From: Lachnospiraceae bacterium
Lineage (GTDB): Bacteria > Bacillota > Clostridia > Lachnospirales > Lachnospiraceae
Length of the DNA stretch: 64,000 nucleotides
Direction of reading: 5' to 3'
NCBI GenBank assembly: GCA_017416465.1
Contig: JAFQCK010000015.1
Span: 94,825 to 158,824, forward strand
Position numbers and translations under genes: made by a program. Below are positions 37,608-47,024 of the stretch, one piece after another. Under the pieces are notes generated by a model. It had not been told where the DNA came from. It worked only from the letters and a program-made list of their open reading frames with translations, and did no database searches. How positions within the stretch are numbered: position 1 is the first letter of the stretch; every line of letters begins with the position of its first letter.

Positions 37608-40600
37608 ATGAGAAGAAGTAAAAAATGGTTGGCACTTTTTTTATCAACTGCTATGTTAGCTGCAGGCTTTTCGAACTTGCAAGTAACAGCTTATGCAACT
37701 GAAAACACAGCGACAATTCAATTTTCAGATACGGAAAGTAATGTACAAAAGGTATATACAATTAATGATGAACTTCCTAAAGCAGTTGATATAAGTGCTG
37801 ACGAGTATTTTCCTGAAGTAGGAGATCAAAGCTTTAATGGCAATTGTGGTTACTGGTCAAGTTATTATCATAATTTTACATACGCGTATAATAAGAAACA
37901 TGGTATAAAAACAACTACAGAAACAAGTCATAATCCGATATTTGGTTTTGCATTTTATGGACGCTCATTGGAGAGTGATCAGTTTATAGCCATGCAGATT
38001 GGATATCCAACTTTTGGCACATTGCCATTAGACCATTATGGAACAAATTGTTTTTCTCCTACAAAAGAAGTGTGGGAAGACGCAATCAAGCATCGAACTG
38101 CAGGATTTGATGATTATAAGAGATTTGGTGAAGAAGATGCAATAATAACCGGACCTGATGATTCAAGCTTGAAACAGATTAAAATGCTTTTAGCTAATGA
38201 CTTAATAGTTGGTATTGGTACGTTATCAGGTAAATGGAATATTGCAGAAGTAGGTGATGGACAATACAAAGGTGAAGCTATTATTGACAGATGTGATATA
38301 TCCGGACTTGGTGGTCATGGTATCAGTTTTGTTGGATATGATGATGATATATGGGTAGATATCAATCATGATGGTCAGAAGCAGAATGCAGAATTTGGTG
38401 CATTTAAAATGGTTAATTCATGGGGACCAAATTGGCAAAATGGTGGATTTATATGGGTAGCTTATGATGCGCTGAATTCTGTTTCGCAGGTTATAACATC
38501 AGCTGATGAGACAAGAATTAATAATGCTATAGCAGCGGGTACACTTAAATGTAAGAAAGTAAATAACAGTGACCGTATGTCATTTATTTGGTTTGAGACA
38601 GTTTCTACTTTAAAACTTAGAGAGAAAGATACATCAGGATGTATCTGCTATCTTACAGTGAATACAGGTTCGAGAACAGAGATGAGAATGTCACTTACTG
38701 CTATAAGCAAAGCAGATGGAACTCATACAACATGGAACTTCCCAAGTTTGGTATATGATGATGACGATTATGCGTGGGATGGTACAAAAAAAGCTACTGA
38801 TGCTACGATGGCATTTGATTTGGATAATTTATTTGAGGATATTTCGGCAGACAAACTAGATAACTATACTTGGCAGGCAACGTTTGGAGATACAACAAAT
38901 GATGACCATGCACTTGTTGTTAAAGATGTATATATTGCTACTGATGGTGTAAAGAGATATGTGACAAACGTATCACAGATACCATTAAACGGTAACGAAA
39001 GAACATATGATTTGAAGTCAATATCATCGGGAAATACATCAGATTTAGTAATCGAGGAAGAAAATAAAAAGAATGTAATAATTTACTATGATAATTCAAG
39101 CTTTAAAGATGTAAATGTTCATTACAAAGATGGTAGTGGAACGTGGACTACTTCTCCGGGAGTGCAGATGAATGTAAGTGATGCACAGGTTGGATATGGA
39201 TACAGATATGTTGTAAATATGGGAAGTGCTTCATCAGTAACGTTATGTTTCAATAACGGAAATGGTTCATGGGATAATAATGGCGAGAAAAACTATGTAA
39301 TTACAAAACCAGGATGTTATGGAATAAAGAATGGTTCAATTGCAGAGCTTAAAGAAGCAGAAGATATACCGGTAGAAGATATAACACTTGATAAGGATAG
39401 TGTAGAATTATATGAGGAAGAACAGTCTAAGGTAACACCTACAATTACACCAATGGATGCAACGGATATGACAGTTATCTGGAAGTCGAGTGATGAGAGT
39501 GTCGCAACTGTAGATAATGGAGTAATCACAGGTGTTAAAGAAGGTAGTGCAACAATTACAGCAACAACATCTAACGGATTATCGAAAGAAGTAAAAGTAA
39601 CAGTAAAGGTTAATCCAAACGTGGTAAAACCAACAAAGGTGTCAGTTCTTCCAATGGAATTATCTTTAATTAAAGGAGATACATATACATTAAATGCGAC
39701 AGTTGAACCATCCAACGCAACAAATAAAAGTGTAAAATGGTCATCATCTAATGAAAAGGTAGTGACAGTAACATCAGCAGGTGTTGTAACGGCAGTAGCA
39801 AAAGGAAGTGCAGAGATTACAGCAACAACATCTAATGGATTAAGTGCAAAAGTTGCAATAACAGTAGAAGAGATTTCACAAGATTTTCCTGCAATAGAAA
39901 ATGGAGTATATTTTGAGAAACCATCAGGATGGGGAAGCACAATATATGCGTATATGTGGATAGAAAAGAATGGTACATCAGAGAAGTTAATGGGTACTTG
40001 GCCGGGAACAAAGATTGATAAGATAGAAGGAAGTATATATGGATTTTCTACAACAGCCACTGAAGGAGATGTAATGATAATCTTTAATGATGGAACTAAT
40101 CAAACGGCAGATTTAAAGTTCTATGAAAATGGTTATTATGATAAAAATGGATTTGTAAAGAAAGTAGTGTTAAACGGTAAAGTATATGTTAAATGTGTAG
40201 ATGAAGAAGGAAATGTATTATCGATAAAATGCATGACTGGAGAAGTCGGAACACGTTACGAGGTTCAACTATCGGAAATAGAAGGATATACTCTTGTAAC
40301 AACAAATACTACTACTGAAATAAAATACTATACAAAGGAAGATATAACAGAAACTTTTGTATACAAATCAAATAAAGTAAAACTTACCGGCTGGCAAGAA
40401 GAAGACGGAAAATGGTATTACTATGATAATGATGGAGTAGTGGCTAAGTCACAGTGGAAAAAAGTAGGAAATAAATACTACTATTTCGATACAGAAGGAG
40501 TAATGCAGTCTTCAAAATGGATAAATAATAAATATTATGTAAAATCAAACGGAGTAATGGCAGTATCTGAGTTTGTAGATAATGGAAGATACTATGTAGA

Positions 40601-41105
40601 TGCCAACGGAGTATGGGTAACCGGTTCAAAATGGTTGCAAGTAGATAGCAAGTGGTACTACATTAAGTCTGGTTCAGTTCAGAAGTCAAAATGGTTAAAA
40701 ATAGGTTCGTATTATTACTATTTTGATGCAAGCGGAGTAATGCAGTCTTCAAAATGGATAAGCAATAAATATTATGTAAAATCAAATGGTACAATGGCAA
40801 CTTCAGAATTTGTAGCAAATGGAAGATACTATGTAGATGAAACAGGCGCATGGGTAACAGGAACAAAATGGCTTAAAGTAGATAATAAATGGTATTATCT
40901 AAAGAACGGAGTAGTGCAGGTATCATGCTGGGTAAAAGTAGGAACAAAGTATTACTATTTTGACGCAAGTGGAGTAATGCAGACATCAAGATGGATATCC
41001 GGAAAGTACTATGTAAAAGCTGATGGAAGTATGGCAGTATCAGAGTGGGTAGATAATGGAAAATATTATGTAGGTTCTGATGGTGCCTGGGTTAAGAATC
41101 CATAA
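37608..41105 (+). CDS. Secreted papain-like protease paralog with CBM25, CBM26 and CW-binding repeats
   Basis: 1165 aa. The signal peptide is about residues 1-30 (AYA-TE). It is a close paralog of the protease at 29305 with the same order: papain-like domain (about 58-370), CBM25-like (about 490-575), two Big_2, CBM26 (about 765-850), MucBP-like, then CW repeats (about 927-1165, ending WVKNP). Catalytic Cys80, His237 (LGGHGISFVGYDD) and Asn270 (VNSWGPNW) and oxyanion Gln74 align. Around the cysteine it reads GNCGYWSS where the paralog has GSCWHYGT, so the almost invariant Trp after Cys is Gly, which could lower or alter activity. The long N-terminal acidic region of its paralog is mostly missing. 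GGAGG lies before the ATG. It has its own promoter. Confidence 0.88.
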   Translation: MRRSKKWLALFLSTAMLAAGFSNLQVTAYATENTATIQFSDTESNVQKVYTINDELPKAVDISADEYFPEVGDQSFNGNCGYWSSYYHNFTYAYNKKHGIKTTTETSHNPIFGFAFYGRSLESDQFIAMQIGYPTFGTLPLDHYGTNCFSPTKEVWEDAIKHRTAGFDDYKRFGEEDAIITGPDDSSLKQIKMLLANDLIVGIGTLSGKWNIAEVGDGQYKGEAIIDRCDISGLGGHGISFVGYDDDIWVDINHDGQKQNAEFGAFKMVNSWGPNWQNGGFIWVAYDALNSVSQVITSADETRINNAIAAGTLKCKKVNNSDRMSFIWFETVSTLKLREKDTSGCICYLTVNTGSRTEMRMSLTAISKADGTHTTWNFPSLVYDDDDYAWDGTKKATDATMAFDLDNLFEDISADKLDNYTWQATFGDTTNDDHALVVKDVYIATDGVKRYVTNVSQIPLNGNERTYDLKSISSGNTSDLVIEEENKKNVIIYYDNSSFKDVNVHYKDGSGTWTTSPGVQMNVSDAQVGYGYRYVVNMGSASSVTLCFNNGNGSWDNNGEKNYVITKPGCYGIKNGSIAELKEAEDIPVEDITLDKDSVELYEEEQSKVTPTITPMDATDMTVIWKSSDESVATVDNGVITGVKEGSATITATTSNGLSKEVKVTVKVNPNVVKPTKVSVLPMELSLIKGDTYTLNATVEPSNATNKSVKWSSSNEKVVTVTSAGVVTAVAKGSAEITATTSNGLSAKVAITVEEISQDFPAIENGVYFEKPSGWGSTIYAYMWIEKNGTSEKLMGTWPGTKIDKIEGSIYGFSTTATEGDVMIIFNDGTNQTADLKFYENGYYDKNGFVKKVVLNGKVYVKCVDEEGNVLSIKCMTGEVGTRYEVQLSEIEGYTLVTTNTTTEIKYYTKEDITETFVYKSNKVKLTGWQEEDGKWYYYDNDGVVAKSQWKKVGNKYYYFDTEGVMQSSKWINNKYYVKSNGVMAVSEFVDNGRYYVDANGVWVTGSKWLQVDSKWYYIKSGSVQKSKWLKIGSYYYYFDASGVMQSSKWISNKYYVKSNGTMATSEFVANGRYYVDETGAWVTGTKWLKVDNKWYYLKNGVVQVSCWVKVGTKYYYFDASGVMQTSRWISGKYYVKADGSMAVSEWVDNGKYYVGSDGAWVKNP

Positions 41106-41131
41106 AATAGTGATAAATGAAATTCTGTGGT

Positions 41132-41160
41132 TTGACATTGATAGATAAAAGTGTTATTTT
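41132..41160 (+). promoter_or_regulatory. Promoter of the acyltransferase gene
   Basis: A perfect TTGACA (41132-41137), a 17-bp spacer, and TATTTT (41155-41160) preceded by TGT (extended -10). There is no clear terminator after protease 2. Confidence 0.65.
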
Positions 41161-41224
41161 TATAAAAGTTTTATTAAGAAAAGAATATTTTAAACTATCT
41201 GCATAAAGGAGAATTTTACATAAA

Positions 41225-42358
41225 ATGATTTTAGAAAAAAAAGGTGAAGGAAAGAAAAGAGATGTCGTGGTAGATATAATTAAAGGTATTGGAATCTTTT
41301 GTATGGTTGCCGGTCACTGTGGTTCGCCTATAACAAAATTTGTTTATTTGTTTCATATGGCAATCTTTTTTATCGCATCAGGATATTGTTATAAAGATAG
41401 TAGTTCAGATAATAAGAACTCACTATTTGGGTTTATAAAAAGAAAGTTTGTGATGTTGTGGTTGCCATATGTTGTTTGGACGGCGATTTATTCATGCTTA
41501 CATAATTTTTTTCTAGATATTAATGTTTATACGGATAATCCACTAATATTGGAACAAGAATCTATACAGCATATGAGTTTAATTTATGCATGGAGTGTTA
41601 CTGATATTGTAAAAAATATAATTAAATCTTTTATGTTTCGAGGAATTACCAGAATAGGTGGAGCATTATGGTTTGTAGCTACATTAATGGAGATAACCGT
41701 ATTATATTGTATTATTGATTTTATAATAAAAAAGCTAATAAAAAAGGATAAAGTATTGTGTGTACAAGCTATCTTTTCAGTTTTGTTTTTGTGTTTAGGT
41801 TATTTGTGTTCTTTAAAAGGAATCTCTTTTATGGGGATAGAAAAGGTATTATCTTGTTATATATTGTTTTATGGAGGATATGTATTAAAGAAAAAGAATG
41901 TGTATATTAAGGAAAGAGAAAGTTATTTTCATATTGCAGTTTTAACAATTTGTTTTGCAATATTGCTAGTGCTTAATAGATTTGGCAGCGTTTCTCTTAA
42001 TATAAATAGTTACGAAAATCCGTTATTTTTTATGTTTGCTTCATTTGTTGGTTGGCAATTTTTGTATGAAATAGCGTTTTTGGTAAAGAGAATAGATATC
42101 TTGAAAAGATCATTAGTATGTATGGGCCAAAATACGATGTCAATTGTAATTTTTCATTTTCTTTGTTTTAAAATAGTTAGTTATATTGGCGTAGTAATTA
42201 AAGGTCAATCACGATTCCTAGTAGCAGCTCATCCGGTTTTATATCGTGATGGATATTGGTGGATGGCTTATATGTTTGTCGGATTAGTAATACCTATTAT
42301 GTTAAGTGTTATGTGGAAAAATGTAAAAGAAAAGATAGTGTCAATTTGCACGAATTAA
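41225..42358 (+). CDS. Acyltransferase 3 family membrane protein
   Basis: 377 aa with about ten transmembrane helices. The N-terminus carries the family pattern DVVVDIIKGIGIFCMVAGHCG with the conserved His, followed by FHMAIFFIASGYCYKD and the cytoplasmic KRKFVMLWLPYVVW. Such proteins O-acetylate or succinylate exopolysaccharide, peptidoglycan or other surface glycans (OafA, YrhL and ExoZ types). It lacks the extra SGNH domain of OafA-like fusions. It sits between the starch locus and the polysaccharide cluster, with its own promoter and terminator, so modification of the same surface polymer is plausible but inferred. AAAGGAG lies 13 bases before the ATG, a little far. Confidence 0.85.
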   Translation: MILEKKGEGKKRDVVVDIIKGIGIFCMVAGHCGSPITKFVYLFHMAIFFIASGYCYKDSSSDNKNSLFGFIKRKFVMLWLPYVVWTAIYSCLHNFFLDINVYTDNPLILEQESIQHMSLIYAWSVTDIVKNIIKSFMFRGITRIGGALWFVATLMEITVLYCIIDFIIKKLIKKDKVLCVQAIFSVLFLCLGYLCSLKGISFMGIEKVLSCYILFYGGYVLKKKNVYIKERESYFHIAVLTICFAILLVLNRFGSVSLNINSYENPLFFMFASFVGWQFLYEIAFLVKRIDILKRSLVCMGQNTMSIVIFHFLCFKIVSYIGVVIKGQSRFLVAAHPVLYRDGYWWMAYMFVGLVIPIMLSVMWKNVKEKIVSICTN

Positions 42359-42371
42359 AAACTAAGTATAT

Positions 42372-42428
42372 ATGAACCATATCTTTACAGTTTAGTAATT
42401 AATCTGAAAAAGGTATGGTTCATTTTTA
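42372..42428 (+). terminator. Rho-independent terminator after the acyltransferase
   Basis: ATGAACCATATCTTT (42372-42386) pairs with AAAGGTATGGTTCAT (42409-42423), with one wobble, then TTTTT. Confidence 0.85.
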
Positions 42429-42433
42429 ATTCT

Positions 42434-42462
42434 TTGACAAACGCTTATATGCGTGATATAGT
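42434..42462 (+). promoter_or_regulatory. Promoter of the surface-polysaccharide cluster
   Basis: A perfect TTGACA (42434-42439), a 17-bp spacer, and TATAGT (42457-42462) preceded by TGA. All genes from 42540 to 59282 follow with small gaps and no strong terminator, so this could drive a 17-kb operon. Confidence 0.8.
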
Positions 42463-42539
42463 AAAATACGTAAAAAAATGCATAAAATTTGTTACAAGTA
42501 ATGTCTTATATATTGAGAATATGAAAGGAATTAAATAAG

Positions 42540-43745
42540 ATGAAACACATTTTCATAGTTGGTGCCAAATCAATTGGAGCATATGGTGGATATGAAACTT
42601 TTGTAAATAAATTAACTGAATATCATCAGAATAATAAACATTTAAAATATTATTTAGTATGCAAAGCAAATGGTGACGGATGTATTGATGAGACTATTTT
42701 ACATGGAATGAAGAATATATCAGATTCGGAGTTCACTTACCATAATGTGCATTGTAAAAAAATTAATGTTCCTAATATCGGACCGGCACAAGCTATATAT
42801 TATGATGTTGCAGGTTTAAATTGGTGTTGTAAATATATAAAGGAACATAATATAAAGAATCCGGTTATATATATATTAGCGTGTAGAATAGGACCGTTTA
42901 TGCCATATTTTAAAAAGAAAATTAAATCGCTTGGTGGAAGACTTTGTATTAATCCTGATGGTCATGAATGGCTTAGACAAAAATGGAGTAAGCCTATAAG
43001 AAAGTATTGGAAAATATCTGAACAGATGATGATAAAACAGGCAGATTTGGTTATCTGTGACAGTAAAAATATAGAAAAATATATACGAAGAGAGTATAAG
43101 AAATACAGACCTAAAACAACTTATGTATCATACGGTGCAGACATTAAGAAAAGTGTGTTGTCTGCTGATGATGAAAAAGTGTTATCATGGTATAAAGAAA
43201 AAGGTTTAAAGTTTAAAGAATATTATTTGGTTGTCGGAAGATTTGTTCCTGAAAATAATTATGAAGTAATGATAAAAGAATTTATGAAATCAGATTCTAA
43301 AAAAGATTTTGCTTTAATAACTAATGTATCTGATAAATTTATGGAAGAATTGAAGAATAGGACAGGGTTTCATAAAGATTCTCGAATAAAATTTGTTGGA
43401 ACAGTTTATGATGAGGAATTGCTTAAAAAGATAAGAGAAAATGCTTATGCATATTTTCATGGGCACGAAGTGGGTGGAACAAATCCTTCTTTATTAGAAG
43501 CACTTGGAAGTACAGATTTGAACTTACTATTGGATGTAGGTTTCAATAAAGAAGTTGCAGGAGATAGTGCATTATACTTTAGTAAAGATGAGGGAAATTT
43601 ATCTTCGTTGATAAATAAAGCTGAAAAGATGACTGATGAAGAAATAGCTGAATTGGGATTAAAAGCAAAAAACAGAATAACAGAGGCATATAGTTGGAAG
43701 TTTATTGCAGATGAATATGAAAAAGTGTTTACAAGTATAAAATAA
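42540..43745 (+). CDS. Glycosyltransferase, DUF1972/GT4 rhamnosyltransferase-like
   Basis: 401 aa, GT-B fold. The N-terminal half matches the DUF1972 region of Cps2T-type beta-1,4-rhamnosyltransferases, starting FIVGAKSIGAYGGYETFVNKL. The C-terminal half is a GT1/GT4 domain with VVGRFVPENNYEVMIKEF and the nucleotide-sugar binding region HGHEVGGTNPSLLEALG. It transfers a sugar, perhaps rhamnose, to a lipid-linked intermediate on the inner face of the membrane. The donor cannot be confirmed, as no dTDP-rhamnose (rml) genes lie in the window. It is the first gene after the cluster promoter. Confidence 0.85.
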   Translation: MKHIFIVGAKSIGAYGGYETFVNKLTEYHQNNKHLKYYLVCKANGDGCIDETILHGMKNISDSEFTYHNVHCKKINVPNIGPAQAIYYDVAGLNWCCKYIKEHNIKNPVIYILACRIGPFMPYFKKKIKSLGGRLCINPDGHEWLRQKWSKPIRKYWKISEQMMIKQADLVICDSKNIEKYIRREYKKYRPKTTYVSYGADIKKSVLSADDEKVLSWYKEKGLKFKEYYLVVGRFVPENNYEVMIKEFMKSDSKKDFALITNVSDKFMEELKNRTGFHKDSRIKFVGTVYDEELLKKIRENAYAYFHGHEVGGTNPSLLEALGSTDLNLLLDVGFNKEVAGDSALYFSKDEGNLSSLINKAEKMTDEEIAELGLKAKNRITEAYSWKFIADEYEKVFTSIK

Positions 43746-43782
43746 TAGAATACTTTGTCATATCGATAGGAAAAGGATATAT

Positions 43783-46392
43783 ATGAAAAAATTAGAGATG
43801 AAAAATATACAATGGATTTGCATAGTGATTTTGACATTTGTTTTAATGCTGTTAGTAGCAGTAACTCAAAATCTGGATAAAAGACGTGCTGATGAAATTG
43901 GGAAAAAAGCAGAAGCAGAATATGATAAAAGAAAAATAGAAGTAAATGATAATAAATGTGTAACTGAAGAAAATGAGGAATTTATTAGTGCCTCCAGTAT
44001 TGAATTAGGAAAAGCTGAGGGACATGTAATAATTAATCCTACGGAGTTTAAGAATAATGTATTATTAAGCTCAGAATATGCGTATTTAAAAACAAGCGGA
44101 TTAAATTGTTCGGAAAATGATATTGTAATATGCCAGTTTGAAGCATATACAAAAGGTGAAAGTGCTTCTCTAAAGGTTGAATATGGAGATTTTACTAATG
44201 TTATATATTTAACAAAGACTCCTACAACATATTATATTCCAATGGTTGGTTTGAATAATGCTGATAAGATAAGATTTGATATTACATCAGATTATGTAAA
44301 GACAGTAATTGATAAATTTTATTTAATAAATTATTTTGAAAACTATACAATAGATAAGTTAAAAACTGGATATTATGGTAGTTATGAAAATACGGAGGAT
44401 ATAGCTAGTGCCAGTAGTAGTTTGACAGGACGAAGTTCTGTTCAATGTCTTGTTAAGGATAATTATATGTTTTCTATTGATAATGCGGATGGTAATCTTT
44501 ATTCATTTGTAAAAAATGAAGATGGCTCATATTCGGAGATAGGAAAAATAAGTCATCTTGGTGCTACAAGAGATATGCAATTTGATAAGACTAAGAATGC
44601 ATTGATTATAACAGCAAGACAAAACGGAATGTATACAGTAGATATTACTAATCCGGCACAGATGAGTGTATTAGCACATTATGATACACTTGAAGCTACC
44701 ACAGGTGTATATGTGTATGGGGATTATGCCTTTTTATGTAGCAGATATTGTGGTGTCGAGATTGTCAATATTGCCGACCTTCGTAAACCATATTTAGTCA
44801 ATAAGATTTCAGATGATAGTGAATATCAGGATTGTTTTGTCGAGGGACAGTATCTGTATGTAGGAGTATATAAAGAAAAGAGAATAGACATATATGATAT
44901 AAGTGATTTGGGAAATGTTAAACGTATTTCAAAGATTAATCTTGACGGTTCAGGACAGGGATGTTTTGTAAAAAAAGGAATATTATATGTTTCTACAGGT
45001 TTAAATTCTTCAAATGTAAGTGAAGATAAAAACGACTTTGGAGCAGGAACAGGTAATGGAATGGAGATATATGATGTGTCTGAACCTGAATTCCCTGAAT
45101 TATTATCGATAGTTAAAATTGATGGAAGATACAATTTTTCAGGACGTGATATATGGGATATTCAGGTATCAGATAATTACGCATTTCTTACAAGTATGTA
45201 TAACGGATGTTATGTGTATGATGTATCAGATTTATCAGCGCCTAAATTAGTCAAAAGATACATTTTAAGTACTCCGATAAAAGATAATATTGAAGAAGAA
45301 AAAATATATTCTTGGAATGTTACTGAGAGTGGAAGAGGTGCCGCAAATCATGTGTTCCTTGGAGATGGTGAGCTTTATATTTCAATGACAGACGAAGGTG
45401 TATATAGAGTCGATTGTGAATTTGCCAAAAGAATTAGTGATGAAGAAAAGGTTGTACTATTTAAAGAAGGCACAAATGCAAATATTAATGTTACCATGAA
45501 TGATGAAAATGTAAAAATATACAATACGAATTCTTCGATATGGTCTTGTGTATCTAATGGAGAATATATCTATGTGGCGGCGGGGATGAATGGAATACAG
45601 GTGTTAGATAAAGAAATGAATCTGGTAAATACAGTAAGTACAAAAGATTCATGTAGAGATATAAAGTTATATGGTGAATATTTATATACTGCTGAAAGTA
45701 CAGCAGGAGTTGCAGTGTATAAGGTGGATGGAAGTAATGTAACCAAGTATTCTGAAAATAATTTTGAAGAATCTAATTATTTTATATCTCAAATAGAGTT
45801 GACCGGAGATTATAACTATATTATTGCTCAGGCTTCTAATTATGAACATATTGTAATAAATATAAAAAATAAGAAGAGATTAAGACAGGTTGCTACAACT
45901 TATACTGATAAAGGTTCATTGTATTATAGAAATATCTGTACCGGATTAGTGGCCGGCAAATATGTAGGAATATTTGGAAGTGAAAAAATTGGTTGGTATT
46001 CATCTGAAAATGAAGAATTGGTTGAAAATACATTATTAGAGAATGTATTCTATAGAGAAAAAGGTGGAATGTGTGCGATAGGAGATAAGTGCGTAGCAAT
46101 ATTAAGTGGTGGTTATATGTATTTTGATATCTTTACTAATGAAAGTTCAGATGTAATAAAAGCTAAGGGTGCGAGTCTTGAAGGAAAAGTAAGCAGTAAC
46201 GGTAAATATATGGTCGTATCAAATACAGGCGAGGGAAATGTTGTCATCCTTGATGTTAGCGATATAAATAATCCTATATTAGTATCTAAATATGAAGTAG
46301 GTAAAGGCAACCCGGATATAGCATATGTTTCAAATGATATGATATTAATACCATTAAGATATGGTGGATTGATGCAAGTGAAACTCGCTTAA
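43783..46392 (+). CDS. Membrane-anchored beta-propeller (LVIVD-type repeat) protein
   Basis: 869 aa. One N-terminal transmembrane helix (about residues 10-29, no clear cleavage site) is followed by a large extracellular part. A beta-sandwich-like region (about 60-190) comes first. Then there are many degenerate beta-propeller blades of the LVIVD type, such as GVYVYGDYAFLCSRYCGVEIVNIADLRKPYLV and YAFLTSMYNGCYVYDVSDLSAPKLV. Each blade has an aromatic-rich strand followed by an Asp/Ile/Ser turn and a Pro-Lys-Leu ending. Two propellers seem likely (about 195-560 and 590-869). Such proteins bind partners or glycans but have no known reaction. Being inside the polysaccharide operon, it may act in export, attachment or length control, which is a guess. 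Confidence 0.75.
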   Translation: MKKLEMKNIQWICIVILTFVLMLLVAVTQNLDKRRADEIGKKAEAEYDKRKIEVNDNKCVTEENEEFISASSIELGKAEGHVIINPTEFKNNVLLSSEYAYLKTSGLNCSENDIVICQFEAYTKGESASLKVEYGDFTNVIYLTKTPTTYYIPMVGLNNADKIRFDITSDYVKTVIDKFYLINYFENYTIDKLKTGYYGSYENTEDIASASSSLTGRSSVQCLVKDNYMFSIDNADGNLYSFVKNEDGSYSEIGKISHLGATRDMQFDKTKNALIITARQNGMYTVDITNPAQMSVLAHYDTLEATTGVYVYGDYAFLCSRYCGVEIVNIADLRKPYLVNKISDDSEYQDCFVEGQYLYVGVYKEKRIDIYDISDLGNVKRISKINLDGSGQGCFVKKGILYVSTGLNSSNVSEDKNDFGAGTGNGMEIYDVSEPEFPELLSIVKIDGRYNFSGRDIWDIQVSDNYAFLTSMYNGCYVYDVSDLSAPKLVKRYILSTPIKDNIEEEKIYSWNVTESGRGAANHVFLGDGELYISMTDEGVYRVDCEFAKRISDEEKVVLFKEGTNANINVTMNDENVKIYNTNSSIWSCVSNGEYIYVAAGMNGIQVLDKEMNLVNTVSTKDSCRDIKLYGEYLYTAESTAGVAVYKVDGSNVTKYSENNFEESNYFISQIELTGDYNYIIAQASNYEHIVINIKNKKRLRQVATTYTDKGSLYYRNICTGLVAGKYVGIFGSEKIGWYSSENEELVENTLLENVFYREKGGMCAIGDKCVAILSGGYMYFDIFTNESSDVIKAKGASLEGKVSSNGKYMVVSNTGEGNVVILDVSDINNPILVSKYEVGKGNPDIAYVSNDMILIPLRYGGLMQVKLA

Positions 46393-46415
46393 TATTTGTT
46401 GATGTAAGAGGTGTA

Positions 46416-46949
46416 ATGATTGTGAATATAAAGAAATTAAAAAGACTTTGGATGATGTTTAGACTTACTATATCAAGTGACGGATTAAAAAAAGCTAAAA
46501 TTGTTAAAAAATCTAATATGTTCAAAGCGTATGGCGAGAATAATTACTGGTTTCCTCGCATCTTACCGGCAGAACCTCATTTGGTGAAGATACACAATAA
46601 TGTACATGTTGCGACAGATGTGTATTTTTGTACACACGATGTTATGCAGAGAATGTTTAATAACGTACCTGAGTATTATGATTTGCTTTCAGAGAAGGAT
46701 AAAGCGAGTGGAGGTTTTAAATACAATAAAGGTGAAATAGAGATTTATGATAACGTCTTTATAGGTGCAAAAAGTATTATTATGTATGATGTTAAAATCG
46801 GACCTAATGCTATAGTTGCAGCAGGTAGTGTTGTAACAAAGGATGTTCCGGAGGGAATGGTTGTTGGAGGAAATCCGGCAAGAGTTATTTCAACAGTAGC
46901 AGATGTGGCCAAAAAGAGAGCAGATAAGTTGAGAGATGCTGATACTTGA
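46416..46949 (+). CDS. Hexapeptide-repeat O-acyltransferase
   Basis: 177 aa. A left-handed beta-helix acyltransferase of the maa/WbbJ kind. The signs are the acceptor-side HDVMQRMF region and the hexapeptide stretch IEIYDNVFIGAKSIIMYDV, KIGPNAIVAAGSVVTKDVP and VVGGNPARVIS. It uses acetyl-CoA to acetylate a sugar or amino-sugar during polysaccharide synthesis. An internal ~30-residue insert (RMFNNVPEYYDLLSEKDKASGG) between the early and late coils is unlike the shortest family members. The start is ATG 46416 or the nearby GTG 46422. Confidence 0.85.
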   Translation: MIVNIKKLKRLWMMFRLTISSDGLKKAKIVKKSNMFKAYGENNYWFPRILPAEPHLVKIHNNVHVATDVYFCTHDVMQRMFNNVPEYYDLLSEKDKASGGFKYNKGEIEIYDNVFIGAKSIIMYDVKIGPNAIVAAGSVVTKDVPEGMVVGGNPARVISTVADVAKKRADKLRDADT

Positions 46950-47024
46950 CATGTAAAATAGATTATGATAAAACCATTTATATTAGGGGCTTTATGCCCC
47001 TATTAAAGTAGTGAGGAATCAGAA

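Noticed and set aside
46985-47001. AGGGGC/GCCCCT hairpin before the GT32-like gene, as a terminator
   Set aside because: It has only a 6-bp stem and is followed by ATTAAAG rather than a T-run. The genes on both sides look like one operon.
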